This document shows, in pieces, positions 8,235 through 16,040 of a DNA stretch of 64,000 nucleotides. Where the stretch lies: positions 434,001 through 498,000 of the forward strand of contig CAVSHI010000006.1 of the NCBI GenBank assembly GCA_963727845.1, in the 5' to 3' direction. Position 1 is the stretch's first letter. Each line of letters begins with the position of its first letter. Below the pieces are notes generated by a model. The model did no database searches and had not been told where the DNA came from. It saw only the letters and a program-made list of their open reading frames with translations. Origin of the DNA: JBEKTW01 sp963727845 (GTDB taxonomy: Bacteria > Bacteroidota > Ignavibacteria > UBA10030 > SZUA-254). A program made the position numbers and the translations under genes.

Positions 8235-9965
8235 TTATCGACTCGGCTTAGCTTGATTCTTGATTCTGACGACACTATCAAGTTTTTCCACTATTTCTCT
8301 ATCAATTTGATCTACCGCAATCAATTCTGCTAGAATGTGATAGTCAGATTTCATCAAGAGATTTGGCAGGCCGAGTTTCTCAAAGAAGTGTTTAAAGAGC
8401 GGGTCAAGAAAGTCATCAGTTGCCTTGATTTCAGTGGACCAAGGATCCGGTTTGCCAAAAGTCCTCAGTGCATCGGCCACCTTCTCAATCGATTCAAGCA
8501 TCGCACTTTCACGTCGGTGTGCTTCGGCTTGGCCAAAGAGGTCATCTGCTTGATTCCCTCTTGCATAAGCTAAAAGAACTTCTTTCGTGGACAGATAGTT
8601 TTCTAACTCTCTTCGACTCCACATAAGTTCAAGCAGAGGAGTATTGGTTTGCAGCTCCTTATCTATCCTATCAAATATTGCAAGACCAACGAGATTTGAT
8701 TTGGCTTCCCTCAGAGCAAAAAAATGATCTCTTGCCTTTTGTGGCTGATTTCCGACATAATACACGAAAGGCCTTTCTTCAAGAACTTTCGCGGCTGGAT
8801 GGCCGGTCTTAGTCGCTAGTTTTTGAAGAATGGCGAGGTCAGTCGATCCTTCCAAATAGAGGACCCATCCGGTTTGTTCAGCCTGGTAATACTGCTCAAA
8901 CCCGATTTCCTTTAGAGCCTTCAATACCTGGCTCCCGCGATCGTCAATACGATGGGGTTTTCCAACAAACGCAATGACGATGTCTCTATCAGCCGCTTCA
9001 TTCAGGACCACCTCGGAATGGCTTGCAGCGATAACCTGTGAACCCGCGTTTTCCGCAATTTTTGTTATTAGCTGGTACGTCTGTCTTTGCCGCAGTACCT
9101 CGAGGTGAGCATCCGGCTCATCAAGAAGTAAAATGGTTCTTCGGTTTGCATACAAATGCGCCAACAATAGCAAGGTTTGCTGGAGACCACGACCGGTTGA
9201 TGAAATGTCTAGTGTGATCCCGCTCGCTTCCTTATATTCCATGCTGATCTCGCCCCGCTCTTTAATATATCGCGGCGCAATTAAGGTCACTCCAAACAGA
9301 ACTTGAATGCTCCGGACTAATTCAGTCCAATCCGATTTAGGTTCAGGTTGGTCGCAGATCTGATAGCATAGATTACGGAGTACTTGTGCCGTTTGTCCTT
9401 CCCCGATGAGAACATTTATTCTACCAGGTTGCAATACAGGCTCAACAGCGGCTAGGCCAGACATTGGGGGCAAAAAGGCTACTCGCGTCTCGCTAGCTTC
9501 GGGAGGTATTGCCATTCTCTGAGGACTTTCCCCTTCGCTTAATCTCAGAGGACGGCAGTAAAGTGATTCATCGTTCGCGAAGTCAAATTCCAACCCGCAA
9601 CTCCATTCCCTGTCGTTCGTGACCCCGTCAACAATAATGTCTATCCTGACATTTTGCGTCCGTTGCCCTCCGTTAACCCGCTCAACACTTCGAACGTGTA
9701 AATCTCGCCATAGCAGATTCGCACTGGGGACGGGGATAGCTATTAAGTCGTTTCTATTTATCGTGACGCCTGGGCGTTTCTCTGGTGAAGATTTCCCGTG
9801 CCACTTCTCATTCCATGACCTTAACCCGATATCCCAAAGTGCCAAAGCCTGCAAAGCAGTCGTTTTCCCAGAGTTGTTCGGACCGATGAGAACAACATTC
9901 TTCCCAAGCTCCACGTCTATAAACTCGAAGCGCTTGAAATTTCTTATCTGGATTCTTGTGAGCAT
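8235..9965 (-). CDS. OLD-like AAA ATPase with C-terminal TOPRIM domain
   Basis: 576 residues. The N-terminal half is an SMC/ABC-type ATPase: Walker A GPNNSGKTT near residue 31, a signature-like region around STGRGLQQTLLLLAHL, Walker B LLLDEPDAHLE, and an H-loop ASHS. The C-terminal half has TOPRIM-like acidic motifs (YLEGSTDL, IFDRID, ELENYL). This is the arrangement of OLD-family overcoming-lysogenization nucleases and of GajA, which cut DNA and often act in phage defence. No UvrD-like partner (GajB) or other defence gene is adjacent. It looks more AT-rich than its neighbours and interrupts a housekeeping run (DUF2905 - this gene - ileS), suggesting acquisition. Function is inferred from the fold only. 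Confidence 0.82.
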   Translation of the reverse strand: MLTRIQIRNFKRFEFIDVELGKNVVLIGPNNSGKTTALQALALWDIGLRSWNEKWHGKSSPEKRPGVTINRNDLIAIPVPSANLLWRDLHVRSVERVNGGQRTQNVRIDIIVDGVTNDREWSCGLEFDFANDESLYCRPLRLSEGESPQRMAIPPEASETRVAFLPPMSGLAAVEPVLQPGRINVLIGEGQTAQVLRNLCYQICDQPEPKSDWTELVRSIQVLFGVTLIAPRYIKERGEISMEYKEASGITLDISSTGRGLQQTLLLLAHLYANRRTILLLDEPDAHLEVLRQRQTYQLITKIAENAGSQVIAASHSEVVLNEAADRDIVIAFVGKPHRIDDRGSQVLKALKEIGFEQYYQAEQTGWVLYLEGSTDLAILQKLATKTGHPAAKVLEERPFVYYVGNQPQKARDHFFALREAKSNLVGLAIFDRIDKELQTNTPLLELMWSRRELENYLSTKEVLLAYARGNQADDLFGQAEAHRRESAMLESIEKVADALRTFGKPDPWSTEIKATDDFLDPLFKHFFEKLGLPNLLMKSDYHILAELIAVDQIDREIVEKLDSVVRIKNQAKPSR

Positions 9966-10010
9966 TTTTTAGAATTGTTAAATTGGTCAACTATCAACTC
10001 TGTTCAGGAA

Positions 10011-10247
10011 TTACTTCTTTGTTACACCCGAAATCAACCACAGTATGAATGAAACCACAACGCTCAGGACGATGCATGTCGCGATCGGAACATAGATTTG
10101 AATGTTATCCCTCCTGATCGTGATATCGCCGGGAAGTTTGCCGATAAAGGGAATCCTGTCGAAATACGTCAGCACGAGACCCATCCCAATTATCACAACC
10201 CCAAACGTTGTCAATAATTTCCCAAAAGCTTGCATGCGTTCAATCAA
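10011..10247 (-). CDS. DUF2905-family small membrane protein
   Basis: 78 residues with two hydrophobic segments separated by a short polar stretch containing FIGKLPGDITIRR, which is the DUF2905 signature. No biochemical role is known for the family. It ends 45 bases before the OLD-like gene, which separates it from ileS. Confidence 0.85.
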   Translation of the reverse strand: MIERMQAFGKLLTTFGVVIIGMGLVLTYFDRIPFIGKLPGDITIRRDNIQIYVPIATCIVLSVVVSFILWLISGVTKK

Positions 10248-10249
10248 GT

Positions 10250-10321
10250 CTCAATCCACAAACCCCAATCCACAATCCGAAATCCATAATCCCCAATCCG
10301 CAATCGTTAATCCGAAATCCT
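10250..10321. repeat. Degenerate AATCC/AATCCGNA array
   Basis: Successive words such as AATCCACAA, AATCCGAAATCC, AATCCCC and AATCCGCAATCG follow at 7-10-base spacing. A second block lies at 10445-10503. Related words occur at 32164-32318 on the opposite strand. No coding potential. Confidence 0.7.
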
Positions 10322-10355
10322 GCCCCGCCCGTTTTCCTCAGTCACGTATCCACGA

Positions 10356-10410
10356 CTGGATTCCCACTTAAAACGTGTCCCAAGGGGATCCCTTTGGGAT
10401 GGGAATGACG
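10356..10410. repeat. REP-like nested palindrome, second copy (inverted)
   Basis: Begins CTGGATTCCC and ends GGGAATGACG, the reverse complement of the boundaries of the element at 2495-2554. The outer stem pairs ATTCCCA with TGGGAAT; inside, TCCCAAGGG pairs imperfectly with CCCTTTGGGA. The inner palindrome differs from the first copy, so the boundaries rather than the core are conserved. Confidence 0.7.
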
Positions 10411-10444
10411 TTTTGACTTTTGCATGACTGAGCCACTGCTCGAA

Positions 10445-10503
10445 GTCTCAAATCCGCAATCCGCAATCCGAAATCCATAATCCGCAATTCGAAATCCGCA
10501 ATC
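10445..10503. repeat. Degenerate AATCC array, second block
   Basis: Words AATCCGCAATCCGC, AATCCGAAATCC and AATTCGAAATCCGC run up to the 3' end of the purine nucleoside phosphorylase gene. With 10250-10321 it brackets the palindrome at 10356-10410, so the whole 265-base interval between punA and the DUF2905 gene consists of repeats. Confidence 0.68.
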
Positions 10504-10512
10504 TCTCCCCCG

Positions 10513-11343
10513 TCATATCGTGCGTACGACTTCCTTCATGATCTTGGTGAGCTTTGGCTCGGCTTTGGTAGCTGTCGCGATGATTTCTTCCACGTTCACC
10601 GGCTTGAGGGAATCGGGGAAGCATTCATCGGTAATAATCGAAATACCAAGAACCTGCATGCCCATGTGATTTGCGACGATGTTCTCGGGGACGGTCGACA
10701 TGCCCACGGCATCGGCGCCGATGAAGCGGAGAAACCTGTATTCCGCGCGGGTCTCGAGGTTCGGTCCGGTCACTGCGACGAAGACGCCGCGCTGTATTTT
10801 TATTTTCAATCGAAGCGCGATCTCCTCCGCGAGCTGCGTCAGCTTTCTGCTGTATGGTTCCGACATGTCGGGGAAGCGGGGACCCAGCTCCTCGTCGTTC
10901 GGACCGATGAGCGGATTGTCGCCCAGCAGGTTGATGTGGTCGGTGATGAGCATGATATCGCCGCGACGGAAGTGCGGATTCATCCCGCCCGCCGCATTGG
11001 AGATGAGCAGCGTCTTAACTCCAAGTCCTGCTCTCTGCGACATGACCCGGACGGGAAACGTGACCTGCCCGAGCGAGTAGCCCTCGTACCGGTGGAAGCG
11101 TCCCTGCATGGCGACAACCTTCTTGCCGCCCAGGGTGCCGAAGATCAACTTTCCGTGATGGGATTCCACGGTGGAAACGGGGAAGTGCGGAATCTCATCG
11201 TAGTCGAGGACGATTTCCTTCCGGATCTCCTTGACCAGTCCGCCGAGGCCGGTACCGAGGATGATGCCGATCTCGGGACGCATCCGCGTATGTTTGCGGA
11301 TGTAGGCGACCGCTTCGTCGATGTGTTCCCTCAATTCACTCAT
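10513..11343 (-). CDS. punA: Purine-nucleoside phosphorylase (PNP-II type)
   Basis: 276-residue cytosolic enzyme that cleaves purine nucleosides with phosphate to give free base and (deoxy)ribose-1-phosphate, for purine salvage. The phosphate-binding GTGLGGL lies near residue 31, followed by VSTVESHHGK, ISNAAGGMNP and VAVTGPNLETRAEYR with the base-binding Glu and the GMSTVPE motif. Length fits the trimeric type II family. It starts 10 bases after the restored end of divIVA, so both are probably co-transcribed with yggS. Confidence 0.93.
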   Translation of the reverse strand: MSELREHIDEAVAYIRKHTRMRPEIGIILGTGLGGLVKEIRKEIVLDYDEIPHFPVSTVESHHGKLIFGTLGGKKVVAMQGRFHRYEGYSLGQVTFPVRVMSQRAGLGVKTLLISNAAGGMNPHFRRGDIMLITDHINLLGDNPLIGPNDEELGPRFPDMSEPYSRKLTQLAEEIALRLKIKIQRGVFVAVTGPNLETRAEYRFLRFIGADAVGMSTVPENIVANHMGMQVLGISIITDECFPDSLKPVNVEEIIATATKAEPKLTKIMKEVVRTI

Positions 11344-11352
11344 GGCCGGTTC

Positions 11353-11893
11353 TCATAGCTCCAGGCTTCTGATAATCTCTTCAATTTCCTGTCTCTCTTT
11401 TGAAAGTTCTTCCGGCTCCGTGGAACTCTTCGTCTGCAGTTCTTCATCAACCTCGAGCGCCCTGATGAGCTCGAAGCTCGGAGTTAAGGAGCATCTTCAG
11501 CCGGGCGACGATGGAGTCCTTTTTTGCCTTGAGGATGGTCAACTGTTCCTTCAGAACCATCAGGTCGTTCCTCGCCTTGTCCAGCATCTGGAACGCCTTC
11601 AGCTCGGCTTCCTTCAAAATGAGTTGCCCTTCCTGACGGGTGTTCTCCATCGATTTCGCGCTCGTCTCCTGCGCCTGCATCAATGTCTGCTGAATGGCCC
11701 TCTCGATGGATTTGTAATCTTTCAACTGGGTATCAAGTTCATTGACCCTGTCCTCCAGCGCACGGCGCTCGGTGAGGCTTTCGTCCATCTCGGATGCGAT
11801 GGTATCCAGGAAGGCCGACACTTCCTCCGGGTTGTATCCCCGGAACACTTTCTTGAATTCCTGTTTCTTCACTTCGACCGGTGTCAATTTCAT
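11353..11893 (-). CDS. DivIVA-domain protein, interrupted by a +1 frameshift
   Basis: DivIVA-like cell-pole/division-associated coiled-coil protein. The N-terminal signature (LTPVEVKKQEF, RGYNPEEVSAFLD) is clear and most of the rest is predicted coiled coil. The open frame from 11893 stops at 11447 after 148 residues. At about 11473 one extra base (minus-strand CTTCGAG where CTTGAG is expected) shifts the frame; read in the +1 frame the protein continues for some 38 acidic helical residues (EVDEELQTKSSTEPEELSKE ...) to a TGA at 11353, just before punA. The alternative is a genuinely short protein with a scrambled end (RAHQGARG). It begins 12 bases after yggS. Confidence 0.8.
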
Positions 11894-11905
11894 CGTAGTG
11901 CTCTT

Positions 11906-12604
11906 TCAGTTGTGATCGGGCTTTGTACGCTTACCGAATATTGCCGTACCGATTCGCACGAGAGTGGCGCCTTCTTCGACGGCAACTTCAAAATCGTTCG
12001 ACATTCCCATCGATAGATGCGGAATGTGTATCGCATTGTCCTGAAGGCGGTCTCTCAATTGTCGCAGTGTGCGAAACGCCGGACGCGAGTCCTCCGGGTT
12101 CGGGAGGAAGGGGCCTATCGTCATCAGTCCTGCGATGTGAATGTTCGGCAGGTCTTTCAGTTCCCGCACGAAGGCCGGCGTCTCCTCGGGTCTGAGCCCG
12201 AACTTTGTCTGCTCGCCGGAGGTATTCACTTCTACTAGGATGTCGACCGTACGGCCGATCCTCGCTGCCTGATGTGATATTTCTTCCGCCAATCTTTTCG
12301 AATCAATCGAGTGAATAAGGTGAATCCATGATGTCAGTTCCTTCACCTTGTTTCTCTGCAAGTGGCCGATGAAGTGCCATCGGATTCTCTCATCGGTCAA
12401 TTTTTCCCTTTTTCGATGGAGTTCTTGCGTATAATTCTCGCCGATATCGACAACCCCCGCATTCAGTACTTCGCTCACCATATCCGCTCCGAACGTCTTT
12501 GCGACAGCGATCACGGTTATCTCTTCGGGATGCCTTCCTGCACGCCGGGATGCAGAAACAATTCGCTCACGGATGGTTATGACGTTCTCTGCGATCATCT
12601 GCAT
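11906..12604 (-). CDS. YggS/PROSC-family PLP homeostasis protein
   Basis: 232 residues, a one-domain PLP-binding barrel of the YggS family, involved in pyridoxal phosphate homeostasis rather than catalysis. The PLP lysine is in VIAVAKTF near residue 36; GENYTQE, WHFIGHLQRNKVK and the later GMSNDFEVAVEEGATLVRIGT are the family signatures. YggS-divIVA proximity is common across bacteria and supports a link to the division cluster. An in-frame ATG two codons downstream is an equally possible start. Confidence 0.93.
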   Translation of the reverse strand: MQMIAENVITIRERIVSASRRAGRHPEEITVIAVAKTFGADMVSEVLNAGVVDIGENYTQELHRKREKLTDERIRWHFIGHLQRNKVKELTSWIHLIHSIDSKRLAEEISHQAARIGRTVDILVEVNTSGEQTKFGLRPEETPAFVRELKDLPNIHIAGLMTIGPFLPNPEDSRPAFRTLRQLRDRLQDNAIHIPHLSMGMSNDFEVAVEEGATLVRIGTAIFGKRTKPDHN

Positions 12605-12673
12605 TTAGAGTTCCAAATATACCTCATTTCTTGCAAAAATCAAAGATTGGAATCGGCTTCATCATGATCGTAT

Positions 12674-12703
12674 TTGACTTCTGTTCGTTTTTTTATTTAT
12701 ATT
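12674..12703 (+). promoter_or_regulatory. Sigma70-like promoter for the TPR gene
   Basis: TTGACT (12674-12679) and TATATT (12698-12703) are separated by 18 bases, in the divergent region between yggS and the TPR gene, 47 bases before the latter's ATG. The same hexamers occur before the tRNA cluster at 45402. Confidence 0.5.
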
Positions 12704-12750
12704 GAAATGAGAATTTAGCAAGATGGGGATGTGTAATTTTTGAGGAATGA

Positions 12751-14175
12751 ATGGACTCGTTTGATTTTGAAAATGCAGACGGTGAACCCGGAGAGTCAGG
12801 GCGCTCAAAGAGGAACTTTGATGATGAAATCAACGAACTGAAGGAGCGGTTGAAGAATAGCGGGGGCGGCTCCACCAATATCGAAGTGCTGGAGGAGATC
12901 GTGGCATTCTACTTCGAGCACGACAAATTCGAGGAGGCGCTTCACTTCGTCGACCTTCTCCTGGAGTACATCCCGTTCAGCGCCGATACCTGGCAGCGAA
13001 AAGGGGTCATTCTCAACAATCTTCAACGCTATCAGCAAGCGCTTGAGTGCTTTGAGAAAGGTCTCAGCATGAATCCCGTCGATACCGAGTTGATCCTCAG
13101 CCGGGGCGTTGCACTCGATAATCTTGGAAAGCACGAAGAAGCGCTCCGCTGTTATGAGGGAGTGCTGGAGAGAGACCCGTGCAACGAGGAGGCGCTGTTC
13201 AGCAAGGCCATCACACTCGAGAAGCTCGAACAATGGGAAGGCGCGCTGGGGATGCTGCAGTCGATTCTTTCCATCAACCCCGAGCATAGAGATGCCTGGT
13301 ACGAGCTCGCATTTTGCTATGACCTCCTGGGAAAATACGACGATGCGGTCCGATCGTACGACACGTACATCGACCTTGACCCATTCAATCATATTGCTTG
13401 GTACAACCGTGGAATTGTCCTGAACCGCATGGGACAGTACACGAAGGCGATTGAAAGCTACGGCATGGCTCTCGCGATCAAGGATGATTTCGGTCATGCG
13501 TGGTACAACAAAGGGAACGCCTTCGCGAGCATGGGCCGGCTCCACGATGCCGTCGAAAGCTACAAGCAGGCAATTCGCATCGACTCGAAGGACGTCGCGG
13601 CCTGGCATAACATGGGAAATGCCTACGAAGAACTGAGCATGTTTAAGGAAGCTATCAAGTGTTTTACGCAAGCTATAAAGTACGACCCGCAGCACTGTGA
13701 ATCGTTCTACGGCCGGGGGAGCTGCTACGATGCTCTCGAACAGCACCGGAAAGCGTACAACGATTATACGAAAGCGCTTTCGATCTGCAAGAACTATCCC
13801 GAGCTGTGGTATGCGAAAGCCGACGCGGCGTATACTCTCGGTAAGTGGCGCGAGGCGCTCATCAGCTACAAAATGGTGGTTCGATACGATGCCTCGAACT
13901 TCGAAGCATGGTACGATCTCGGTGAAACGCTGCTGGAGTACGGCTACTTCAAAGAATCCCTGAAGGCGTTCAACAAGTGCATCTCTCTCCATCCGAAATG
14001 GGCCGATCCTTTTTACAGCCGGGCGAAGGTGTTGTTCCTCATGCGCAAGACGTTCGACGCGCTCGATTCCCTGAAGACGGCGTTTGAGCTCGACCCCGAA
14101 AAGAAAAAACTCTTTGAAACGGAATTTCCGGGCGTCCGTTCCATAAAGGAGATCACAAATATTCTCGGAAAATGA
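12751..14175 (+). CDS. Tetratricopeptide-repeat protein
   Basis: 474 residues made almost wholly of TPR units. After an acidic, low-complexity N-terminus (about 50 residues) some 12 helical repeats follow, many with the W-Y-N-x-G-x form (AWYNRGIVLNRMGQY, AWYNKGNAFASMG, AWHNMGNAYEELS). No signal peptide or membrane segment is visible, so it is probably a cytosolic scaffold. GAGG lies 5 bases before the ATG at 12751; an overlapping ATG at 12747 is out of frame. Partners cannot be inferred; related TPR proteins are common in Bacteroidota. Confidence 0.9.
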   Translation: MDSFDFENADGEPGESGRSKRNFDDEINELKERLKNSGGGSTNIEVLEEIVAFYFEHDKFEEALHFVDLLLEYIPFSADTWQRKGVILNNLQRYQQALECFEKGLSMNPVDTELILSRGVALDNLGKHEEALRCYEGVLERDPCNEEALFSKAITLEKLEQWEGALGMLQSILSINPEHRDAWYELAFCYDLLGKYDDAVRSYDTYIDLDPFNHIAWYNRGIVLNRMGQYTKAIESYGMALAIKDDFGHAWYNKGNAFASMGRLHDAVESYKQAIRIDSKDVAAWHNMGNAYEELSMFKEAIKCFTQAIKYDPQHCESFYGRGSCYDALEQHRKAYNDYTKALSICKNYPELWYAKADAAYTLGKWREALISYKMVVRYDASNFEAWYDLGETLLEYGYFKESLKAFNKCISLHPKWADPFYSRAKVLFLMRKTFDALDSLKTAFELDPEKKKLFETEFPGVRSIKEITNILGK

Positions 14176-14190
14176 TTCCGGGTGGAGGTT

Positions 14191-14209
14191 GTCCGGCGCG
14201 GAGCCGGAC
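14191..14209 (+). terminator. Candidate hairpin after the TPR gene
   Basis: GTCCGGC pairs perfectly with GCCGGAC around GCGGA, 15 bases after the stop codon. There is no T-run behind it, so it may be an mRNA-stabilising hairpin rather than an intrinsic terminator. Confidence 0.35.
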
Positions 14210-14268
14210 TCTTCATCCGTCCGGGCAATCTGTTCGGCCCATAAACACCCAATGTTCTTTTAATCTGA

Positions 14269-15111
14269 ATGACCCCTCAACTCGAATCGAAATACCACCG
14301 TCTTCAATCCATTCTCAAAGAGCTCGGCTCCGTCGTGATCGGATATTCCGGAGGCGTTGACAGCACGCTGCTCATAAAAGTTGCGACGGATTCTCTCGGA
14401 GACAGGGCTCTTGCCGTCATCGGGAAATCCGAAACGTATCCCACACGGGAATTCGAAGAAGCGGTTCGGCTGGCCGAGAGCTTCGGGGCGCGCTACGAAA
14501 TTGTCCGGACTGAAGAAACCGATGACCTGAAATTCAGGGAGAACCCTGTCGACCGCTGCTACTTCTGCAAGACGGAGCTGTTCTCGAAGCTCAACGTCAT
14601 CAGCAAAGAGCGCGGAATCGCCTGGATCGCCGACGGAACGATCACCGATGACATGGGCGACTTTCGCCCGGGGATGAAGGCGAAGACGGAACAGAACGTG
14701 CGCTCGCCCCTGCTCGAAGCGAATATGTCCAAGGCGGATGTGCGGGAGCTTTCGCGGGCCCTCGGTCTGCCGACGTGGAACAAGGGTTCGTTCGCCTGCC
14801 TGTCGTCCCGTTTCCCATATGGATTTGGAATCACAAAGGAGAATCTTATGAAGGTTGATGCTGCCGAGACGCTCTTTCGCGACCTCGGCTTCCGCTCATT
14901 CCGCGTCCGGCACCACGACGACAAAACCGCCCGGATCGAAGTCTCGCCGGAAGAAATCCCTCGCTTGCTGGAAAATGGACTCCGGGAAAAAATCGTGGAC
15001 CACCTCAAGTCCCTCGGCTTCACCTATGTAACGCTTGACCTTCAGGGTTACAGGACGGGGTCGATGAATGAGACGCTGAGTGCGGAAACAAAACGGCAGT
15101 ATGTGAAGTGA
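14269..15111 (+). CDS. larE: LarE-like ATP-dependent sacrificial sulfur transferase
   Basis: 280-residue PP-loop ATPase of the LarE family, which adenylates a pyridine dicarboxylate and transfers sulfur during nickel-pincer cofactor synthesis for lactate racemase-type enzymes. The PP-loop SGGVDST is near residue 47. Cysteines occur in DRCYFCK and FACLSSR; the C-x-x-C plus ACLSSR set resembles LarE proteins that bind an iron-sulfur cluster rather than sacrificing a single Cys. No larA, larB or larC lies in the window, so either they are elsewhere or this homologue serves another thiolation reaction. No strong ribosome-binding site precedes the ATG. Confidence 0.85.
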   Translation: MTPQLESKYHRLQSILKELGSVVIGYSGGVDSTLLIKVATDSLGDRALAVIGKSETYPTREFEEAVRLAESFGARYEIVRTEETDDLKFRENPVDRCYFCKTELFSKLNVISKERGIAWIADGTITDDMGDFRPGMKAKTEQNVRSPLLEANMSKADVRELSRALGLPTWNKGSFACLSSRFPYGFGITKENLMKVDAAETLFRDLGFRSFRVRHHDDKTARIEVSPEEIPRLLENGLREKIVDHLKSLGFTYVTLDLQGYRTGSMNETLSAETKRQYVK

Positions 15112-15216
15112 TTCCTTTCCGGGACGGGGCTTTAAGTCAGTGGGAAAGGAAATCCCCTCCTTGAAGGGGTGTCGAGGAGTGGGTAGATGAGGATGACGCT
15201 TCGCTCTACGCCCTAG

Positions 15217-15284
15217 CTGGGAGGGAGCTGTGCTCCCGACCGTTTACGCAATGCCCGAGGTCGGGAGTAGGAACTCCCTCCCAG
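15217..15284. repeat. Nested inverted repeat
   Basis: An outer perfect 11-base stem (CTGGGAGGGAG at 15217-15227 with CTCCCTCCCAG at 15274-15284) encloses a perfect 9-base stem (CTCCCGACC with GGTCGGGAG). Both arms also share GGGAG words. It has the boundary-plus-core design of the other palindromes in this window. Confidence 0.75.
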
Positions 15285-15363
15285 TGCATAGGCGGCGGAC
15301 AGGTCTCGAGAGGGGACGTAATGTCGTAGCTTCTGTGTTATTTCGTTGTGTTGTATAATACCG

Positions 15364-15424
15364 TTAACCCTCACCCCTGTCCCCTCTCCCGCATGCGGGA
15401 GAGGGGAATTGAAGGGGAGAGGGT
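15364..15424. repeat. GGGAGAGG palindromic repeat, copy 1
   Basis: TTAACCCTCACCCC... runs into CCTCTCCC-GCATGC-GGGAGAGG and ends GGGGAGAGGGT. The same sequence, with an extra 20-odd bases in the loop, occurs at 34764-34841. An intergenic repeat with no coding function. Confidence 0.8.
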
Positions 15425-15485
15425 TGCGAGTGACACAACGATCCAAGGAATTACTAAAACTTTAGATGAAAAAGGAATACACAAA

Positions 15486-16040
15486 ATGACACCTACGATC
15501 GCAAACAACGCCGCAATTGATCTTCGCTACCCCATCGGGAAATTCCAGCGGCCGGAGACCATCGATGACAAGCAGCGGAAGGAATTCATTCGACAAATAT
15601 CGGATGCGCCGGCGAACCTCCGGAAAGCGGTCGGCGGTCTCACCGATGCCCAGCTCGATACTCCCTACCGTCCGGACGGGTGGACGGTGCGGCAGGTCGT
15701 CCATCATCTGGCCGACAGCCATCTCAACGCTTATGTCCGCCTCAAGCTCGCGCTGACGGAGCAGGTGCCTCTCATCAAGCCCTACAACGAAACGGATTGG
15801 GCCGAGCTTCAGGATGCGCGCAATGCTCCGATTGAGATATCACTTTATCTCCTCGAATCACTCCATAAGCGATGGGTGATGTGCTTGCAGTCAATGGATG
15901 CATTGCAATTTGCCCGCACGATGCGGCATCCGGAGCGGGGGATCATGAGCATCGACGCGCTTGTGGCGCTGTACGCCTGGCATGGCCGGCACCACGTGGC
16001 GCATATCATCTCGCTCCGTGAACGGAAGGGATGGAAATAA
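15486..16040 (+). CDS. DinB/YfiT-family putative metal-dependent hydrolase or thiol transferase
   Basis: 184 residues, DinB four-helix fold. Three histidines suited to the metal site are visible: VVHHLADSH in the middle and WHGRHHVAHI near the C-terminus. DinB/YfiT relatives include bacillithiol or glutathione S-transferases, so a thiol-transfer or detoxification role is possible but not shown. The ATG at 15486 has AAGGAA about 9 bases upstream; the frame is open further 5', but that stretch is the palindromic repeat translated. It stands alone, 374 bases downstream of larE. Confidence 0.85.
   Translation: MTPTIANNAAIDLRYPIGKFQRPETIDDKQRKEFIRQISDAPANLRKAVGGLTDAQLDTPYRPDGWTVRQVVHHLADSHLNAYVRLKLALTEQVPLIKPYNETDWAELQDARNAPIEISLYLLESLHKRWVMCLQSMDALQFARTMRHPERGIMSIDALVALYAWHGRHHVAHIISLRERKGWK

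Larger units (their letters stand above)
15112..15485. other. Intergenic region with palindromic repeats, no gene
   Basis: 374 bases without a credible gene. From left to right: a CCCCTCC...GGGG hairpin-like stretch near 15150, a large nested inverted repeat (15217-15284), and the GGGAGAGG palindrome (15364-15424). Confidence 0.65.

Noticed and set aside
8235..9965. Full Gabija or PARIS defence system
   Set aside because: Only the ATPase-TOPRIM protein is present; flanking genes are housekeeping and no GajB-like helicase or AriB-like partner is visible.
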